DNA from: Bacteroidales bacterium
GTDB lineage: Bacteria; Bacteroidota; Bacteroidia; Bacteroidales; JAAYUG01
DNA length: 53,507 nt
Reading direction: 5' to 3'
NCBI GenBank assembly: GCA_012517825.1
Contig: JAAYUG010000121.1
Coordinates: 1-53,507 of the forward strand
A model generated the notes under the pieces. It saw nothing but the letters and a program-made list of their open reading frames with translations. It was not told the DNA's origin and did no database searches. Below, one piece after another: positions 1-8,715 of the stretch. The translations under genes were made by a program, and so were the position numbers. The number at the start of each line of letters is the position of its first letter. Position 1 is the first letter of the stretch.

Positions 1-561
1 CACACTGCCCAGGGTTTCGAAGGCACCGTAAAAGATTCCCTTCACGGAGATATTTTTAACCACATAAAGGTAATTGAGCAGGACCGTTGCGAGCATAGGA
101 ATGGACCGGTATGCATGGGTTATATCGAGGTAAACCTCGGCCTGCTCAGGCACCTGTTCATATACGGCATTAAAAATAGCCCAGATTTCCTGTTCATTCA
201 AACCATCAGGGATGTCTTTCTCAATAAGGTTTGTATGTGAAACCCAGGGGACAAGGCAGGCTTTCAGGCCGGGATAATTATTTTCCGTTTTTCTTTTGCT
301 TCCTGAAAAAAGCTTCATCCATCTGGCTGAAAACTTACCGGAAGGTTCAGCGGGGTCAGGGCAGGGTTCCCAGTTTCTATTCCGGGCGTCCCTGGTGAGA
401 AATATGACGATGCGGTCGCCAGGGCCGAAATCATTGCAAAACATCCGCACCAGGGCTTCCTGTATAAAATGAACTCCGGTTATGGTTTCCTTTCCTGCAT
501 AACTGTAGTTGCAGGATATATAGCGGTTTGTGCCAAGAAAAGAAAGAAATACAGACGGCAT
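1..561 (-). CDS. TM1812-type CARF protein, partial (C-terminus outside window)
   Basis: I translated 187 residues from an ATG at 561 to the left edge with no stop. The protein opens with the hydrophobic strand MPSVFLSFLGTNRY and has D146-I-T-H-A-Y-R152 followed by SIPMLATVLLNYL, the ligand-loop signature of the TM1812/Csx1 CARF family. It shares its layout with the next gene upstream (positions 731-1906), so the two are tandem paralogues. CARF proteins of this kind bind cyclic oligoadenylates made by Cas10 and carry an effector domain at the C-terminus. That half lies outside the window, so whether this one is a HEPN RNase, another nuclease or a ring nuclease cannot be said. The 169-bp gap before it could hold its own promoter, but no convincing one was seen. 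Confidence 0.85.
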   Translation of the reverse strand, partial: MPSVFLSFLGTNRYISCNYSYAGKETITGVHFIQEALVRMFCNDFGPGDRIVIFLTRDARNRNWEPCPDPAEPSGKFSARWMKLFSGSKRKTENNYPGLKACLVPWVSHTNLIEKDIPDGLNEQEIWAIFNAVYEQVPEQAEVYLDITHAYRSIPMLATVLLNYLYVVKNISVKGIFYGAFETLGSV

Positions 562-730
562 TTGCTGAAATTTTCCTTGACCTAAAATACGAAAAAACCT
601 GTTCGCTGTTCACAATCAAGATGGTATTATTAACAGAATCCGGTTTACTTATTAACCGATAACCTGTATGAAGAAAAAAACAGGCCAAATAAGGAGAAAG
701 AAAAAACGATTTGTTAGAGAGTTATTTCCG

Positions 731-1906
731 TTAATTGTTGCGATCAATGCTCTGAATAACCTTACTGCAATTCTCTTTAGTATTTGTGATAAGTACGTTG
801 GCAGCAGCAGGATTTTCTCGCATACCGGCATGGTTTATATCGTTGCGAAGATCACTGAAGTTTTTCCATAAAGCCCTCAGTTCATTCAGGTAAATGAGCT
901 TATCGGGCGTCAACCCGGAGGGTAAAGGCTCTGTATTTTTTTCATTCAATATGTCTTCGGCACATTGTCTATCATTAATCATGTGGAATTTCAGAAGAAG
1001 ACAAACTTCAGAAACAAGCAATTCTCTTGCCAGTGTAATGGCCTGCTGGTATTGCCCCGTATCGAGGTAATACTGAACAATAGCGGCCTGGGCCTTCAGG
1101 TCTTCGTTGTTTTCTTTACTAACAATCATCTCTTTGAATGTACCGGCCATCTGATCGAGTAAAGAAGCAAGGGGTCTTGCCTGCGGGATATTTGCCACAT
1201 CCTTTTTCGATTGTTCTATTGCTTCGGGCAGTTCTCTGGCTAAATCAAGAACCTTAAAAGTTCGCACCAACGAAAGGGCATCAGAAAGGTCGCCGAGCTT
1301 ATTTCCAAGGTTTTTCAACCCTTTGGGTTTATAATCTTTTTCTTGCCTGTACCAGGTATTTTGAATTTCATGGGTGATCTGTTTGAGTTGGTCGGCTTTT
1401 CCTATTTTTATAAAGTAATCGGTTGCAAACGACCAGGTAATGATGTCGAGGAAAGGGGTGAGTTCAAAAACTGGGGAAATATTGGTTTCCGTATTCCTTG
1501 CCTCATAGGCTCCGTAAAAAATATGACGGATGGTCACCTTTTTGGTTACCTTCAGGTAAACGGCAACGGCCAGTGTCAGCATGGGCAGGCTCCGGAAGCC
1601 ATGGGTTACATCGATCACCAACTCGCTGTATTCGGGGATGGAAGAGGCTATTTTTTCAAAAATTTCCCACAGCTCGTCCTCGTTTCTGCCATCGGGAATA
1701 GAAATGCATTCAAAAGAAGGGAGGGTCTGAAGTTCTTTATAGTGTGTTTCTTTTGACTTTTCCGTCATCAGAACAAATATTCTCTCAAAAGGGAAAAACT
1801 CAGAAAGCGCTTGAATTATAACCCGAACCGGAACTGATTTTTTTCCATTCCATTCATAGATGGTTTCATTATAATTGCCTGTGCCGACAAAGGAAAGGAG
1901 AATCAT
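731..1906 (-). CDS. Csx1/TM1812-type CARF-HEPN ribonuclease
   Basis: This 391-residue protein is an ancillary effector of the type III system. The N-terminal CARF domain begins MILLSFVGTGNYNET and carries D99-V-T-H-G-F-R105 followed by SLPMLTLAVAVYL, the loop that in this family contacts cyclic oligoadenylate. The C-terminal helical half ends in a HEPN domain with the RNase motif R354-N-D-I-N-H359 (R-x4-H). By family knowledge, ligand binding activates nonspecific RNA cleavage during phage infection. It starts 5 bp after the csm5 stop, so it is the next gene of the csm operon. The specific ligand (cA4 or cA6) cannot be read from the sequence. Confidence 0.88.
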   Translation of the reverse strand: MILLSFVGTGNYNETIYEWNGKKSVPVRVIIQALSEFFPFERIFVLMTEKSKETHYKELQTLPSFECISIPDGRNEDELWEIFEKIASSIPEYSELVIDVTHGFRSLPMLTLAVAVYLKVTKKVTIRHIFYGAYEARNTETNISPVFELTPFLDIITWSFATDYFIKIGKADQLKQITHEIQNTWYRQEKDYKPKGLKNLGNKLGDLSDALSLVRTFKVLDLARELPEAIEQSKKDVANIPQARPLASLLDQMAGTFKEMIVSKENNEDLKAQAAIVQYYLDTGQYQQAITLARELLVSEVCLLLKFHMINDRQCAEDILNEKNTEPLPSGLTPDKLIYLNELRALWKNFSDLRNDINHAGMRENPAAANVLITNTKENCSKVIQSIDRNN

Positions 1907-1911
1907 ACGAT

Positions 1912-3048
1912 TTATTTAATACTAAGCTTAATAAACCCCATTGGCATAAAATGAAAGCCTTTATCCTTTAAATTTCTAAAGACGATTTTGCGGGATTTAT
2001 AAGCAGGAGGCTTACCCTGTGAAGGAGCCAAATAGTGGTTGTCAGGAAACTTCCAGTTACCGGTAATTCCGTGAAAACCTGAACCAAAGCCCATATGAAG
2101 CAGGCATTCATTGCTTTGCTCAGGAATATAATCTAAAAGGTCATCAATCGATTGAATAATCAAGCCGGTATCACTTTCGTCATCATCATAATGTTCAAAA
2201 AAATTCTTTTCAGCAAGCAGATAACGGCGTGTATGCTGATTAATCAAACCAAAAATGGCCTGCAATGTATTTATATTATTAAAAGAGGTAAAATGCTCCG
2301 GGGTCCTTCTATTCCTGCTGAGATAATCGAAACGTTCGTTTTTAATGCGGATAAAGCCACTGGAAATAGAATTTGTTGGAAATGTTTCGCAACAAATAAC
2401 AAAACCCTTCGATGCAAATTTAGGTCCTGAGGCCCTGCGGTCATGTTTCCAACCAGCCCTATATTCTCCTTTGTCATTGATTAGATTAAAAGTTTTTATT
2501 TTATCAATTCGTGATTTTTCAAAACTAAAATCGCCCACCTGAAGCAACGACATCAGGTTGTTTTCAATAGGGCCGAGCAGAATTTTTTCATCAGGGGGGG
2601 CATTTTTTCTATTGTTGTTATTGTTCCTATTATGCTGTTCATACAAATGCGTAATGATTACAGAACGGATAGCGCCTTTAAGAGAAGAACCGGGAATATA
2701 AGGGATTCTTTTATCTCCGGCAGGAATGGTGGTAAGGGGCAAAATCTCTTTTTCAGGCTCATAAGAACAATCAATCTTAGCTATTTGAAAGTCCTCAGGT
2801 TTAATCTTGCGGGTATTCAGCAGGTAGTTGCCAAATTTATCGGTCTGACCCGAAGAAAGCAATGAAAGAAATGCTGCCCGCTCGTTTTCGCTGAGCGTTT
2901 GAAAGATTTTCGGAAGATCAACAATAATGATCTTCTTTTCACCTTTTACATAAAAGAAATCAATGTCCTTAACCAGTTTCTTTTCCTGTCCTGCACCGAC
3001 GTGTACAGGGGTTATTATTTTTGCTTCAACCGTATAATTCATAATCAT
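1912..3048 (-). CDS. csm5: Csm5, type III-A RAMP subunit
   Basis: This 378-residue RAMP protein caps the crRNA 3' end of the Csm complex. It starts MIMNYTVEAKIITPVHVGAG, the usual Csm5 beginning, has IPYIPGSSLKGAIRS near residue 115, and ends with the glycine-rich stretch GFGSGFHGITG typical of RAMPs. A second ATG at 3042 would give an equally good start. It sits 3 bp downstream of csm4 and 5 bp upstream of the CARF-HEPN gene. A short asparagine run (HNRNNNNNRKNAPP) lies in the loop after the first RRM core. The order csm3-csm4-csm5 matches standard III-A operons. Confidence 0.92.
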   Translation of the reverse strand: MIMNYTVEAKIITPVHVGAGQEKKLVKDIDFFYVKGEKKIIIVDLPKIFQTLSENERAAFLSLLSSGQTDKFGNYLLNTRKIKPEDFQIAKIDCSYEPEKEILPLTTIPAGDKRIPYIPGSSLKGAIRSVIITHLYEQHNRNNNNNRKNAPPDEKILLGPIENNLMSLLQVGDFSFEKSRIDKIKTFNLINDKGEYRAGWKHDRRASGPKFASKGFVICCETFPTNSISSGFIRIKNERFDYLSRNRRTPEHFTSFNNINTLQAIFGLINQHTRRYLLAEKNFFEHYDDDESDTGLIIQSIDDLLDYIPEQSNECLLHMGFGSGFHGITGNWKFPDNHYLAPSQGKPPAYKSRKIVFRNLKDKGFHFMPMGFIKLSIK

Positions 3049-3051
3049 TCA

Positions 3052-4056
3052 TTATTCAGTTCTGCAGGGAATAAAAAATCCAAGGCCGACCCGGTAAACC
3101 GGATGTTCGAGCTTGCGGGGCGTTTGCAATGGAGTAATATCGGCATTTTTCCCGGAAACTGATACCGATGGCTGATTGAGTAAGAATATGGAACCTTCAG
3201 TAAACATGTAAATTGAGCGTTTCCGGTACGACAGGTATGGTTCGCTGATCCATCCCCCTCTTTTAATGAACTGATATCTTGCCTTATCATCGAGCATGGA
3301 ATTCAGTTGTTCAAAATTTTCAGGGCAGAACAGGGAAAGGGAAACCGCATGGGAGGCATTTTCAGGGAAATTGAAAGAAAGTACACCATATTCGGCAGTA
3401 AACCTCCCCATACCTACCGAACGGTCTGTACCCAGTCCTTCATCCTGAAGAAGGTCAAGGGCTGTCTTTACCCGACTTTCCCATTTTGCATCAAGATAGT
3501 GAACAAGGCAGAAAAGCCCTGCATGGGGTTTAAAGAGGGTTTTTTCCACATAGAAGGGCCGCGTGTCTTCCCTGTCATCCCTGGGCCTCATGATACGAGG
3601 AACAATATGTTTTTCCGATAGGGGGAAAAGTTTTTCGTCAAGACTTTCCGACATAAACTGCCCATGGATATGCCTGTCATCAGTAACATCAATCGGCTGT
3701 TCGAGCCTCTGAGCAAAAAAATGCTGGTCGTAATAGGCTACCTTCTTGAATTTCTTCACCAATTCCTGGGGCAGTTCATTGCGGGTTTTGTCTTTAACGA
3801 TTTTGGGAAAGAAATAAACGAATTCTGAATCATTTTTCTTAACAAAGGGAAATAAGCTGGTAATGGCAAAGCATGCACCGGGTTTTTCCGCAAATTCTGC
3901 AATCCATTGGTTTTTCCCCAGCATAGCCCACATATGGATGATTGCCGAGTACAGGGTATCGGAACGAATACCAGCTTCACCTTTTCCGTAATCACCACGT
4001 GCCGTGCTTATATGAACCGGTTCAATGAACCGGAAACGTATTACCTTAAAATCCAT
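3052..4056 (-). CDS. csm4: Csm4, crRNA 5'-handle binding RAMP
   Basis: This 334-residue RAMP protein sits at the base of the Csm complex, where the family holds the crRNA 5' tag and contacts Cas10. It begins MDFKVIRFRFIEPVHISTA and has the Csm4-typical SDTLYSAIIHMWAMLG near residue 33, GLGTDRSVGMGRF as the glycine-rich loop near residue 213, and a C-terminus reading HPVYRVGLGFFIPCRTE. It lies 4 bp after csm3 and 3 bp before csm5. No lost motif is apparent. Confidence 0.92.
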   Translation of the reverse strand: MDFKVIRFRFIEPVHISTARGDYGKGEAGIRSDTLYSAIIHMWAMLGKNQWIAEFAEKPGACFAITSLFPFVKKNDSEFVYFFPKIVKDKTRNELPQELVKKFKKVAYYDQHFFAQRLEQPIDVTDDRHIHGQFMSESLDEKLFPLSEKHIVPRIMRPRDDREDTRPFYVEKTLFKPHAGLFCLVHYLDAKWESRVKTALDLLQDEGLGTDRSVGMGRFTAEYGVLSFNFPENASHAVSLSLFCPENFEQLNSMLDDKARYQFIKRGGWISEPYLSYRKRSIYMFTEGSIFLLNQPSVSVSGKNADITPLQTPRKLEHPVYRVGLGFFIPCRTE

Positions 4057-4060
4057 TGTT

Positions 4061-4741
4061 TTATACTTCAGAATACGACTTTATATCTTTTTTTTCAATA
4101 GAATCCCAATTGATATGAAACTTAACCTGGCCATAGCCTCTTGAGCCGCTGCCCCCAAGATAGTCGTCTTCGAGAAGTTTGATTCCTTTCTTCAAAAGGC
4201 TGAGGAAGTTCTTCTCATTTTCCAAGGCTTCCTGTTCGTCACCATCTCTGGTAATAATGTTAATAATCATTTCCACATCAAATTGGGCTCCGGCCGGAAT
4301 TCGTTCAATTTGCCTCGGATGTTCAGCAGTACCTTTGATTCTGTTGATAACATTTTCGAATTTCAGTTCAGTAAAAGGCATGTCAGTAAATTCTGATTTG
4401 GACAACTTTTTTGCCCATTCATCAGTAAGATAGGAATCCCGGAAAATAATGCGGGAGGGAAGGCCGTCATCTCCGGCAGAACCAAATAAGTAAGGAATAA
4501 CGCATCCATTGGGATACCTTCTGAAGCTGCTATCTGCATTTACACCTTCGGCAATTTCGAGCAAGGAGCGTATTTTCCCCTTAAGGGAACTTCCCGGAAT
4601 ATAGGGTTGGTTATCATCTTTCCGGCGCACAACGGGCGCATCAACGCCTCCAATTTCAACATTTTCCTTGCTATCCCCAATATGAAGACCGGTTAACAAT
4701 TCGATTCGGCCTTTAATAATAATTTTTTTATGCAGTTTCAT
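4061..4741 (-). CDS. csm3: Csm3, backbone subunit and target-RNA endonuclease
   Basis: This 226-residue RAMP protein forms the repeated backbone of the complex and cuts bound target RNA at 6-nt intervals in studied homologues. Visible landmarks are GRIELLTGLHIGDS at residues 11-24, the catalytic-loop aspartate D34 in GGVDAPVV, PYIPGSSLKGKIRSLLE at about 46-62, and the C-terminal glycine-rich segment GGSGSRGYGQVKF. D34 aligns with the active-site aspartate known in other Csm3 proteins, so RNA cleavage should be intact. The length is normal for Csm3. Confidence 0.94.
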   Translation of the reverse strand: MKLHKKIIIKGRIELLTGLHIGDSKENVEIGGVDAPVVRRKDDNQPYIPGSSLKGKIRSLLEIAEGVNADSSFRRYPNGCVIPYLFGSAGDDGLPSRIIFRDSYLTDEWAKKLSKSEFTDMPFTELKFENVINRIKGTAEHPRQIERIPAGAQFDVEMIINIITRDGDEQEALENEKNFLSLLKKGIKLLEDDYLGGSGSRGYGQVKFHINWDSIEKKDIKSYSEV

Positions 4742-4769
4742 ATTTTGATGAATTTATGGTTAACGATTA

Positions 4770-5138
4770 TTATTTACCTCCTTGTGCTTTATGATAGGCA
4801 ACAATTGCTTCAACTACATTTACAAAGTTTCTAAACTTTTTCTCATCTTCTCCAATATTGCGAATTAAGGGAGATAAAGCTTCATAGAAATCTTTCAATT
4901 TTGTATTTTTCTCATCTTTACCGACGGCATAAGCTAATTTTGGTTCGAGCAAAAGGATTTCTCCCTTAAGGTGCTCAAAATCAGCCTGAATTCTTTTTAA
5001 TGCTCCAAAAAACCGTCTAATTTGCGAAGATGTAATAGGATTACGTGTATCCCTTCTAGCCAGATTACGACCAAACTCTTCAATAGGTTTAAGGTCCTTA
5101 ATCCCGTTTTCAAGAATTTTAAGATCTATTTGTGCCAT
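4770..5138 (-). CDS. csm2: Csm2, small subunit of the Csm complex
   Basis: This is a 122-residue, mainly helical, charged protein between cas10 and csm3. The family signature is visible as SSQIRRFFGALKRIQADFE (about residues 38-56) and LLEPKLAYAVGKD (about 63-75), with a C-terminal helix ending EAIVAYHKAQGGK. Csm2 lines the inner filament alongside the crRNA-target duplex. It starts 15 bp after the cas10 stop and ends 28 bp before csm3. Identification rests on the motifs and on its fixed operon position. Confidence 0.9.
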   Translation of the reverse strand: MAQIDLKILENGIKDLKPIEEFGRNLARRDTRNPITSSQIRRFFGALKRIQADFEHLKGEILLLEPKLAYAVGKDEKNTKLKDFYEALSPLIRNIGEDEKKFRNFVNVVEAIVAYHKAQGGK

Positions 5139-5153
5139 ATGCGAGATATTTAA

Positions 5154-7829
5154 TTAGTTTGTTTTCTCCTTTTCATTACGCAGAGCTAACTCTGCCCAGC
5201 GGCAGGCCACGGCAAAGGCTTCGAAGCGCATGCGTTTTTCATTTACATGGGCAAAAATAATCTGCTTCAGTTCTTCGAGGGCCTCGTTTGCACCGGCGTT
5301 TTTATCCTCTTTAAGATTTTTCTGCCTCCGGGCAATGTTGTAGGCTGCCTGCCACTTCCAGTTATGGTATTCCTTATCATCTTTTGTATTGTATTTCCAT
5401 GCTTCGTAATAACCGATCAGTTGCATAAGAAGGCCTCTGGTAATGGATTCATCCCTGACCCAATGGACAAGTTTTTCTTTCAGATTTTTCACCTGGGGCC
5501 ATTCATGATCCCAGTTCAGAGGAACGCCAAGAAAGCACAAAGCATTTTTGAATACTACTTTACCATTTCCGGTGTCAATCTTATGTTGTTTAGCTTTCTC
5601 TTCCGCCTCGCCGGATTTTTCAGCGCCTTTGGCTACAGGGAATTTTGCTCCCACCAGTTCAATGCCTGCGGAAAGGGTAATATCGTCGCGAGCAGCGAAT
5701 TTTCTGAATTCTGAGCGTACATCTTCGGCAAAAGCAATTACTTTTTCCCAATATCCCAGGGCAAAAACATCATCACCGCCCGAATAAAGAATATTTACAT
5801 CCTCTTTATATTTTTCGCGCAGGGTATTGATGTAACCACTAAAAAACAGATCGAGGAGATTGGAGAAGGTAGCATAAGCTGAAAAACTTGCCAGTTCTGT
5901 AGGTTTTTCGTCATCGGTTAGTCCGTAACGGAAAAGGGATCCCAGACCATCAACATCCATCCTTAAAATGGCAAGACGTTTAAAAGGATACCTCCCTTTG
6001 TTGCTTCCTTCAATATAGCCGGCAAGGTATTCAAATGTGGCGGGGGTATTTTTATCTTCCATAGCTACCTGTGATCCGCCGAAAAAACGGAACCCAAGGG
6101 CCTGCCTGTTTCCAGCCGGCACGTCAAAGAGGGAAACTTCGTCATGTACAGTTTTCAGTATAAGTGCCTCATCGTATGATGATACATTTTCATTTTTTGC
6201 AATATGGAGTTTGCTGCCACCGGGCAAATCGAAATAACCCTCTGCCTTTGTTGCGGATGTAGGAAATGCAATAAAATTATGATGAACAAGTTGCTTTCCG
6301 ATTTCAATCTGCTGATGGACTTCCGGTGAAATTACCGGGGCCTCAGCATCGTAGTTTTCTGCTTTTGTTTTGTATGACCAATCTCTCTTCTCTTCATTGA
6401 ACTGATAATAGGCTTTACCGTGACCAATTTCTTCGCCGGTTACACTGCAAACAAGGGAATCTCCTCCTTCGCCCGATGGTTCAAAAAATTCGGCAAATCG
6501 TTCTCTGGAAGCAATAATGTGCCTGAACCGCCGGGCTTCATGCCTGGTCATTTCCTCAAAAAGCGCATTCCATAATTCACCAAGGCTTACATTTTCAGAA
6601 TGGCCTTCAATACGGATATTTTTTTGATTGGCCTCCAGCTTATTTTTATAACGGAATGCTACCATTCCCATATTCAAATAAAGGCGCCCACGGTGTTTTT
6701 CCCACAAATCATCGAGTATACCGATGTAAAAATCTTCGAGGTATTTTTTTATGATGGGGATGTTGGGTAAAAGCATATAGAACTTTCCACCGCTGGCATA
6801 AATTATATGGGCAGGCGTAAGTTTCAAAGGTGCTTTGTTGATAATTTGCCATGCCAGAGCCTCCAATGTCATCTGGAGGTAAAAGGATCTTCCCCTGAGG
6901 CTTTTAGCGGCATTGGCTGAAGAAATATTGTACAGATAATCCTGAATACCCGATAAATCAAATCCAGCAATCAAAAGAGGGAAAACATTTTCGTCCAATT
7001 CCACCTGATAGCCCTTAGGGGTAGTATTGGTTCTGAAGCTTTCAGGTTTATCCTGGTAAAAATCAAACAAGCACTGGGCTATAGCCGCTGTTACTTTGGA
7101 ATGTTCAAAAAGGCTTATGCAGGGATGGTTATCCTGGGTAAAGGAAGGAATACACCAGGTATATTTTTTTAATAAATAATAGAGCGTAATGGAAAGGCCT
7201 CTGTAATCAAAAGAACGCTTTTCCAGTTTTTCCAAATCGGCAATGAATTCCTTCCAATGTTTTCTGTAGAGCTCTGTTGAAAGCTTAGTTTCATTGGAAT
7301 AATCGGAGGGCATAATATCGTGGGCATGAAGGGATAGCGGTCTTAATCTGAAGACAGACTGACGGCTTGCAGTCTGAAAAGAATTGTCGCTTTGTTTTAC
7401 TCGCAAGGCGCACAATATGTTGTTGAGAGGAATTTCCCTGAAGCGCAGTTCACTTTTTTCCAGCTGAGGATCCTCAAAAATACCCATAGAAGATCTGTCC
7501 ATTCCACTAGCCCACCAATCGGCTAACTGAACAATAGCCGCTTCGGGGTTATCAGGCCTGTGATGGTAAACCGCCGCATGAACTATATTCGAAAGCTGAT
7601 CCTTCGAAATGAACCGGAGAAAGATTTGTTGGTTTTTTTCAAAAAATTCGTTGGTCCAAACCACATGCTGATGAGAAGGGAATCCATTATGCTCAGGACA
7701 AATAATTTCTGCAAGTTTTTTGGATTGTTCACTGAGCTCATTTTTGTCGTTCAAAGCCCCATCAGCACGTTGATAGAATTTGCCAATATCGTGCAAAAAA
7801 GAACCAAGATACAATTCTTCGCGGGTCAT
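5154..7829 (-). CDS. cas10: Cas10/Csm1, HD and GGDD active sites present
   Basis: This 891-residue large subunit has both activities expected of Csm1. The N-terminal HD nuclease domain has LGSFLHDIGKF with H13-D14. A first palm-like domain follows (FDLSGIQDYLYNISSANAAKSLRGRSF, split here at about 290-315). A zinc-binding linker (CSVTGEEIG) comes next, and the second palm domain carries YSGGDD with G684-G-D-D687. An intact GGDD predicts cyclic oligoadenylate synthesis on target RNA binding, which would supply the two adjacent CARF proteins and possibly the CARF-sigma54 regulator at 11786. It starts 1 bp after the cas6 stop, so it is tightly coupled to it. Confidence 0.96.
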   Translation of the reverse strand: MTREELYLGSFLHDIGKFYQRADGALNDKNELSEQSKKLAEIICPEHNGFPSHQHVVWTNEFFEKNQQIFLRFISKDQLSNIVHAAVYHHRPDNPEAAIVQLADWWASGMDRSSMGIFEDPQLEKSELRFREIPLNNILCALRVKQSDNSFQTASRQSVFRLRPLSLHAHDIMPSDYSNETKLSTELYRKHWKEFIADLEKLEKRSFDYRGLSITLYYLLKKYTWCIPSFTQDNHPCISLFEHSKVTAAIAQCLFDFYQDKPESFRTNTTPKGYQVELDENVFPLLIAGFDLSGIQDYLYNISSANAAKSLRGRSFYLQMTLEALAWQIINKAPLKLTPAHIIYASGGKFYMLLPNIPIIKKYLEDFYIGILDDLWEKHRGRLYLNMGMVAFRYKNKLEANQKNIRIEGHSENVSLGELWNALFEEMTRHEARRFRHIIASRERFAEFFEPSGEGGDSLVCSVTGEEIGHGKAYYQFNEEKRDWSYKTKAENYDAEAPVISPEVHQQIEIGKQLVHHNFIAFPTSATKAEGYFDLPGGSKLHIAKNENVSSYDEALILKTVHDEVSLFDVPAGNRQALGFRFFGGSQVAMEDKNTPATFEYLAGYIEGSNKGRYPFKRLAILRMDVDGLGSLFRYGLTDDEKPTELASFSAYATFSNLLDLFFSGYINTLREKYKEDVNILYSGGDDVFALGYWEKVIAFAEDVRSEFRKFAARDDITLSAGIELVGAKFPVAKGAEKSGEAEEKAKQHKIDTGNGKVVFKNALCFLGVPLNWDHEWPQVKNLKEKLVHWVRDESITRGLLMQLIGYYEAWKYNTKDDKEYHNWKWQAAYNIARRQKNLKEDKNAGANEALEELKQIIFAHVNEKRMRFEAFAVACRWAELALRNEKEKTN

Positions 7830-7830
7830 A

Positions 7831-8598
7831 TTATTCCTTGTTAATCGTATTATTCATCTGAAACACAATTCCATAGCCGAGGCTGACGCTTTTTCCCAGC
7901 CCTATATAGTTGGGCAGGAAAACGTTGGTAGTAAATACCAGGTTGAAACCTATTACTTTTTTCCCCTTGAGGGTAACCGGCCGAAGGCTTTCAATCTGTA
8001 CGATGTGTGTGTTGATGGGCCGGGTAACATCCCAGTTGATGCCTTTGGCAAATGAAAGGATGTTTCCGGTTAATTTCCTTTCGAGGTAAGATATTTTTTC
8101 TGCGTCTTCGGGCAGGTTAAGGTATTCGCGGTAGTTTTCCTGGTTGAGGGCTATCCAGTTGTTCACGCGGTAGGTAAAGTTTTTATCCCACACCTGGATA
8201 GTAAACTGGTTCATCAGCAGGCGGGCAATTTTCATTTCGAGCCAGCGGCCGCTGATATGTATGCTCCAGTCGCGGTTTTCGAAATAATTGTGAATTTCGT
8301 CCACACCGTAATCGAGGCAAACAATAGCCGGATGCCTTCTGATGCGTTTATACTGTATAAGCGGATAGCGGTAAAGGTATTTCTGTTCGTTCAGGTGGTT
8401 ATGAAAGAGGATGTGTTCCCGGCCGGCCTTGGCGATGACAGCCCCCCGGAAAGCCGGGATTTCGTGTGCTTCAATTTCATCGGCGAATTCAACCAACAAC
8501 ACACGAAGGCGCTGGAAGGGCTCTCCCCTGGGAGTTGTGTACACTTCTCCGTTTTCGGTTATCAGCTTTTCGTTATCTCTGCCTGGACTGCCCATCAT
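7831..8598 (-). CDS. cas6: Cas6 family pre-crRNA endoribonuclease
   Basis: This 255-residue protein is the crRNA-processing nuclease. The C-terminal part contains VFLPNYIGLGKSVSLGYGIV, the glycine-rich loop that marks Cas6. The N-terminal part (HEIPAFRGAVIAKA, then LYRYPLIQYKRIRRHPAIV) resembles the Cas6b branch of Bacteroidota and archaea. A catalytic histidine cannot be assigned by eye. It is the first gene of the cas6-cas10-csm run. The ATG at 8598 is chosen, and a second ATG follows directly at 8595. Its presence implies a CRISPR array elsewhere, since none is in the window. Confidence 0.88.
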   Translation of the reverse strand: MMGSPGRDNEKLITENGEVYTTPRGEPFQRLRVLLVEFADEIEAHEIPAFRGAVIAKAGREHILFHNHLNEQKYLYRYPLIQYKRIRRHPAIVCLDYGVDEIHNYFENRDWSIHISGRWLEMKIARLLMNQFTIQVWDKNFTYRVNNWIALNQENYREYLNLPEDAEKISYLERKLTGNILSFAKGINWDVTRPINTHIVQIESLRPVTLKGKKVIGFNLVFTTNVFLPNYIGLGKSVSLGYGIVFQMNNTINKE

Positions 8599-8610
8599 TA
8601 ATCGATTAAT
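8597..8610. repeat. 14-bp perfect palindrome over the cas6 start codon
   Basis: ATTAATCGATTAAT is a perfect palindrome whose left end overlaps the ATG of cas6. It lies about 57 bp downstream of the proposed cas6 promoter element, so it would sit in the 5' leader. It could be an operator or chance in AT-rich DNA. Confidence 0.45.
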
Positions 8611-8666
8611 TTATAAAACAATGCCACATAACTAACTTAAAAAGAACAAATTATACCTTAGCAACT

Positions 8667-8674
8667 CAAATATA
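8667..8674 (-). promoter_or_regulatory. -7 element of a putative cas operon promoter
   Basis: On the minus strand this reads TATATTTG, an exact match to the Bacteroidota -7 consensus TAnnTTTG. It lies 69 bp upstream of the cas6 ATG in the 117-bp gap after the DUF4407 gene. No clear TTG at -33 was found. It would make the cas operon a transcription unit separate from the sigma-54-type cassette upstream. Confidence 0.42.
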
Positions 8675-8715
8675 CATAAAATTTCTATAACGTCTTCATT
8701 ATGTTAATAACTTTT

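Noticed and set aside
668-871. Plus-strand frame of 67 residues starting at 668
   Set aside because: It overlaps the 3' end of the CARF-HEPN gene in the opposite strand and shows no recognisable feature.
8616-8636. TGGCAT on the minus strand as a sigma-54 promoter for the cas operon
   Set aside because: The second half reads TATAA where TTGC is expected, so only one half matches.
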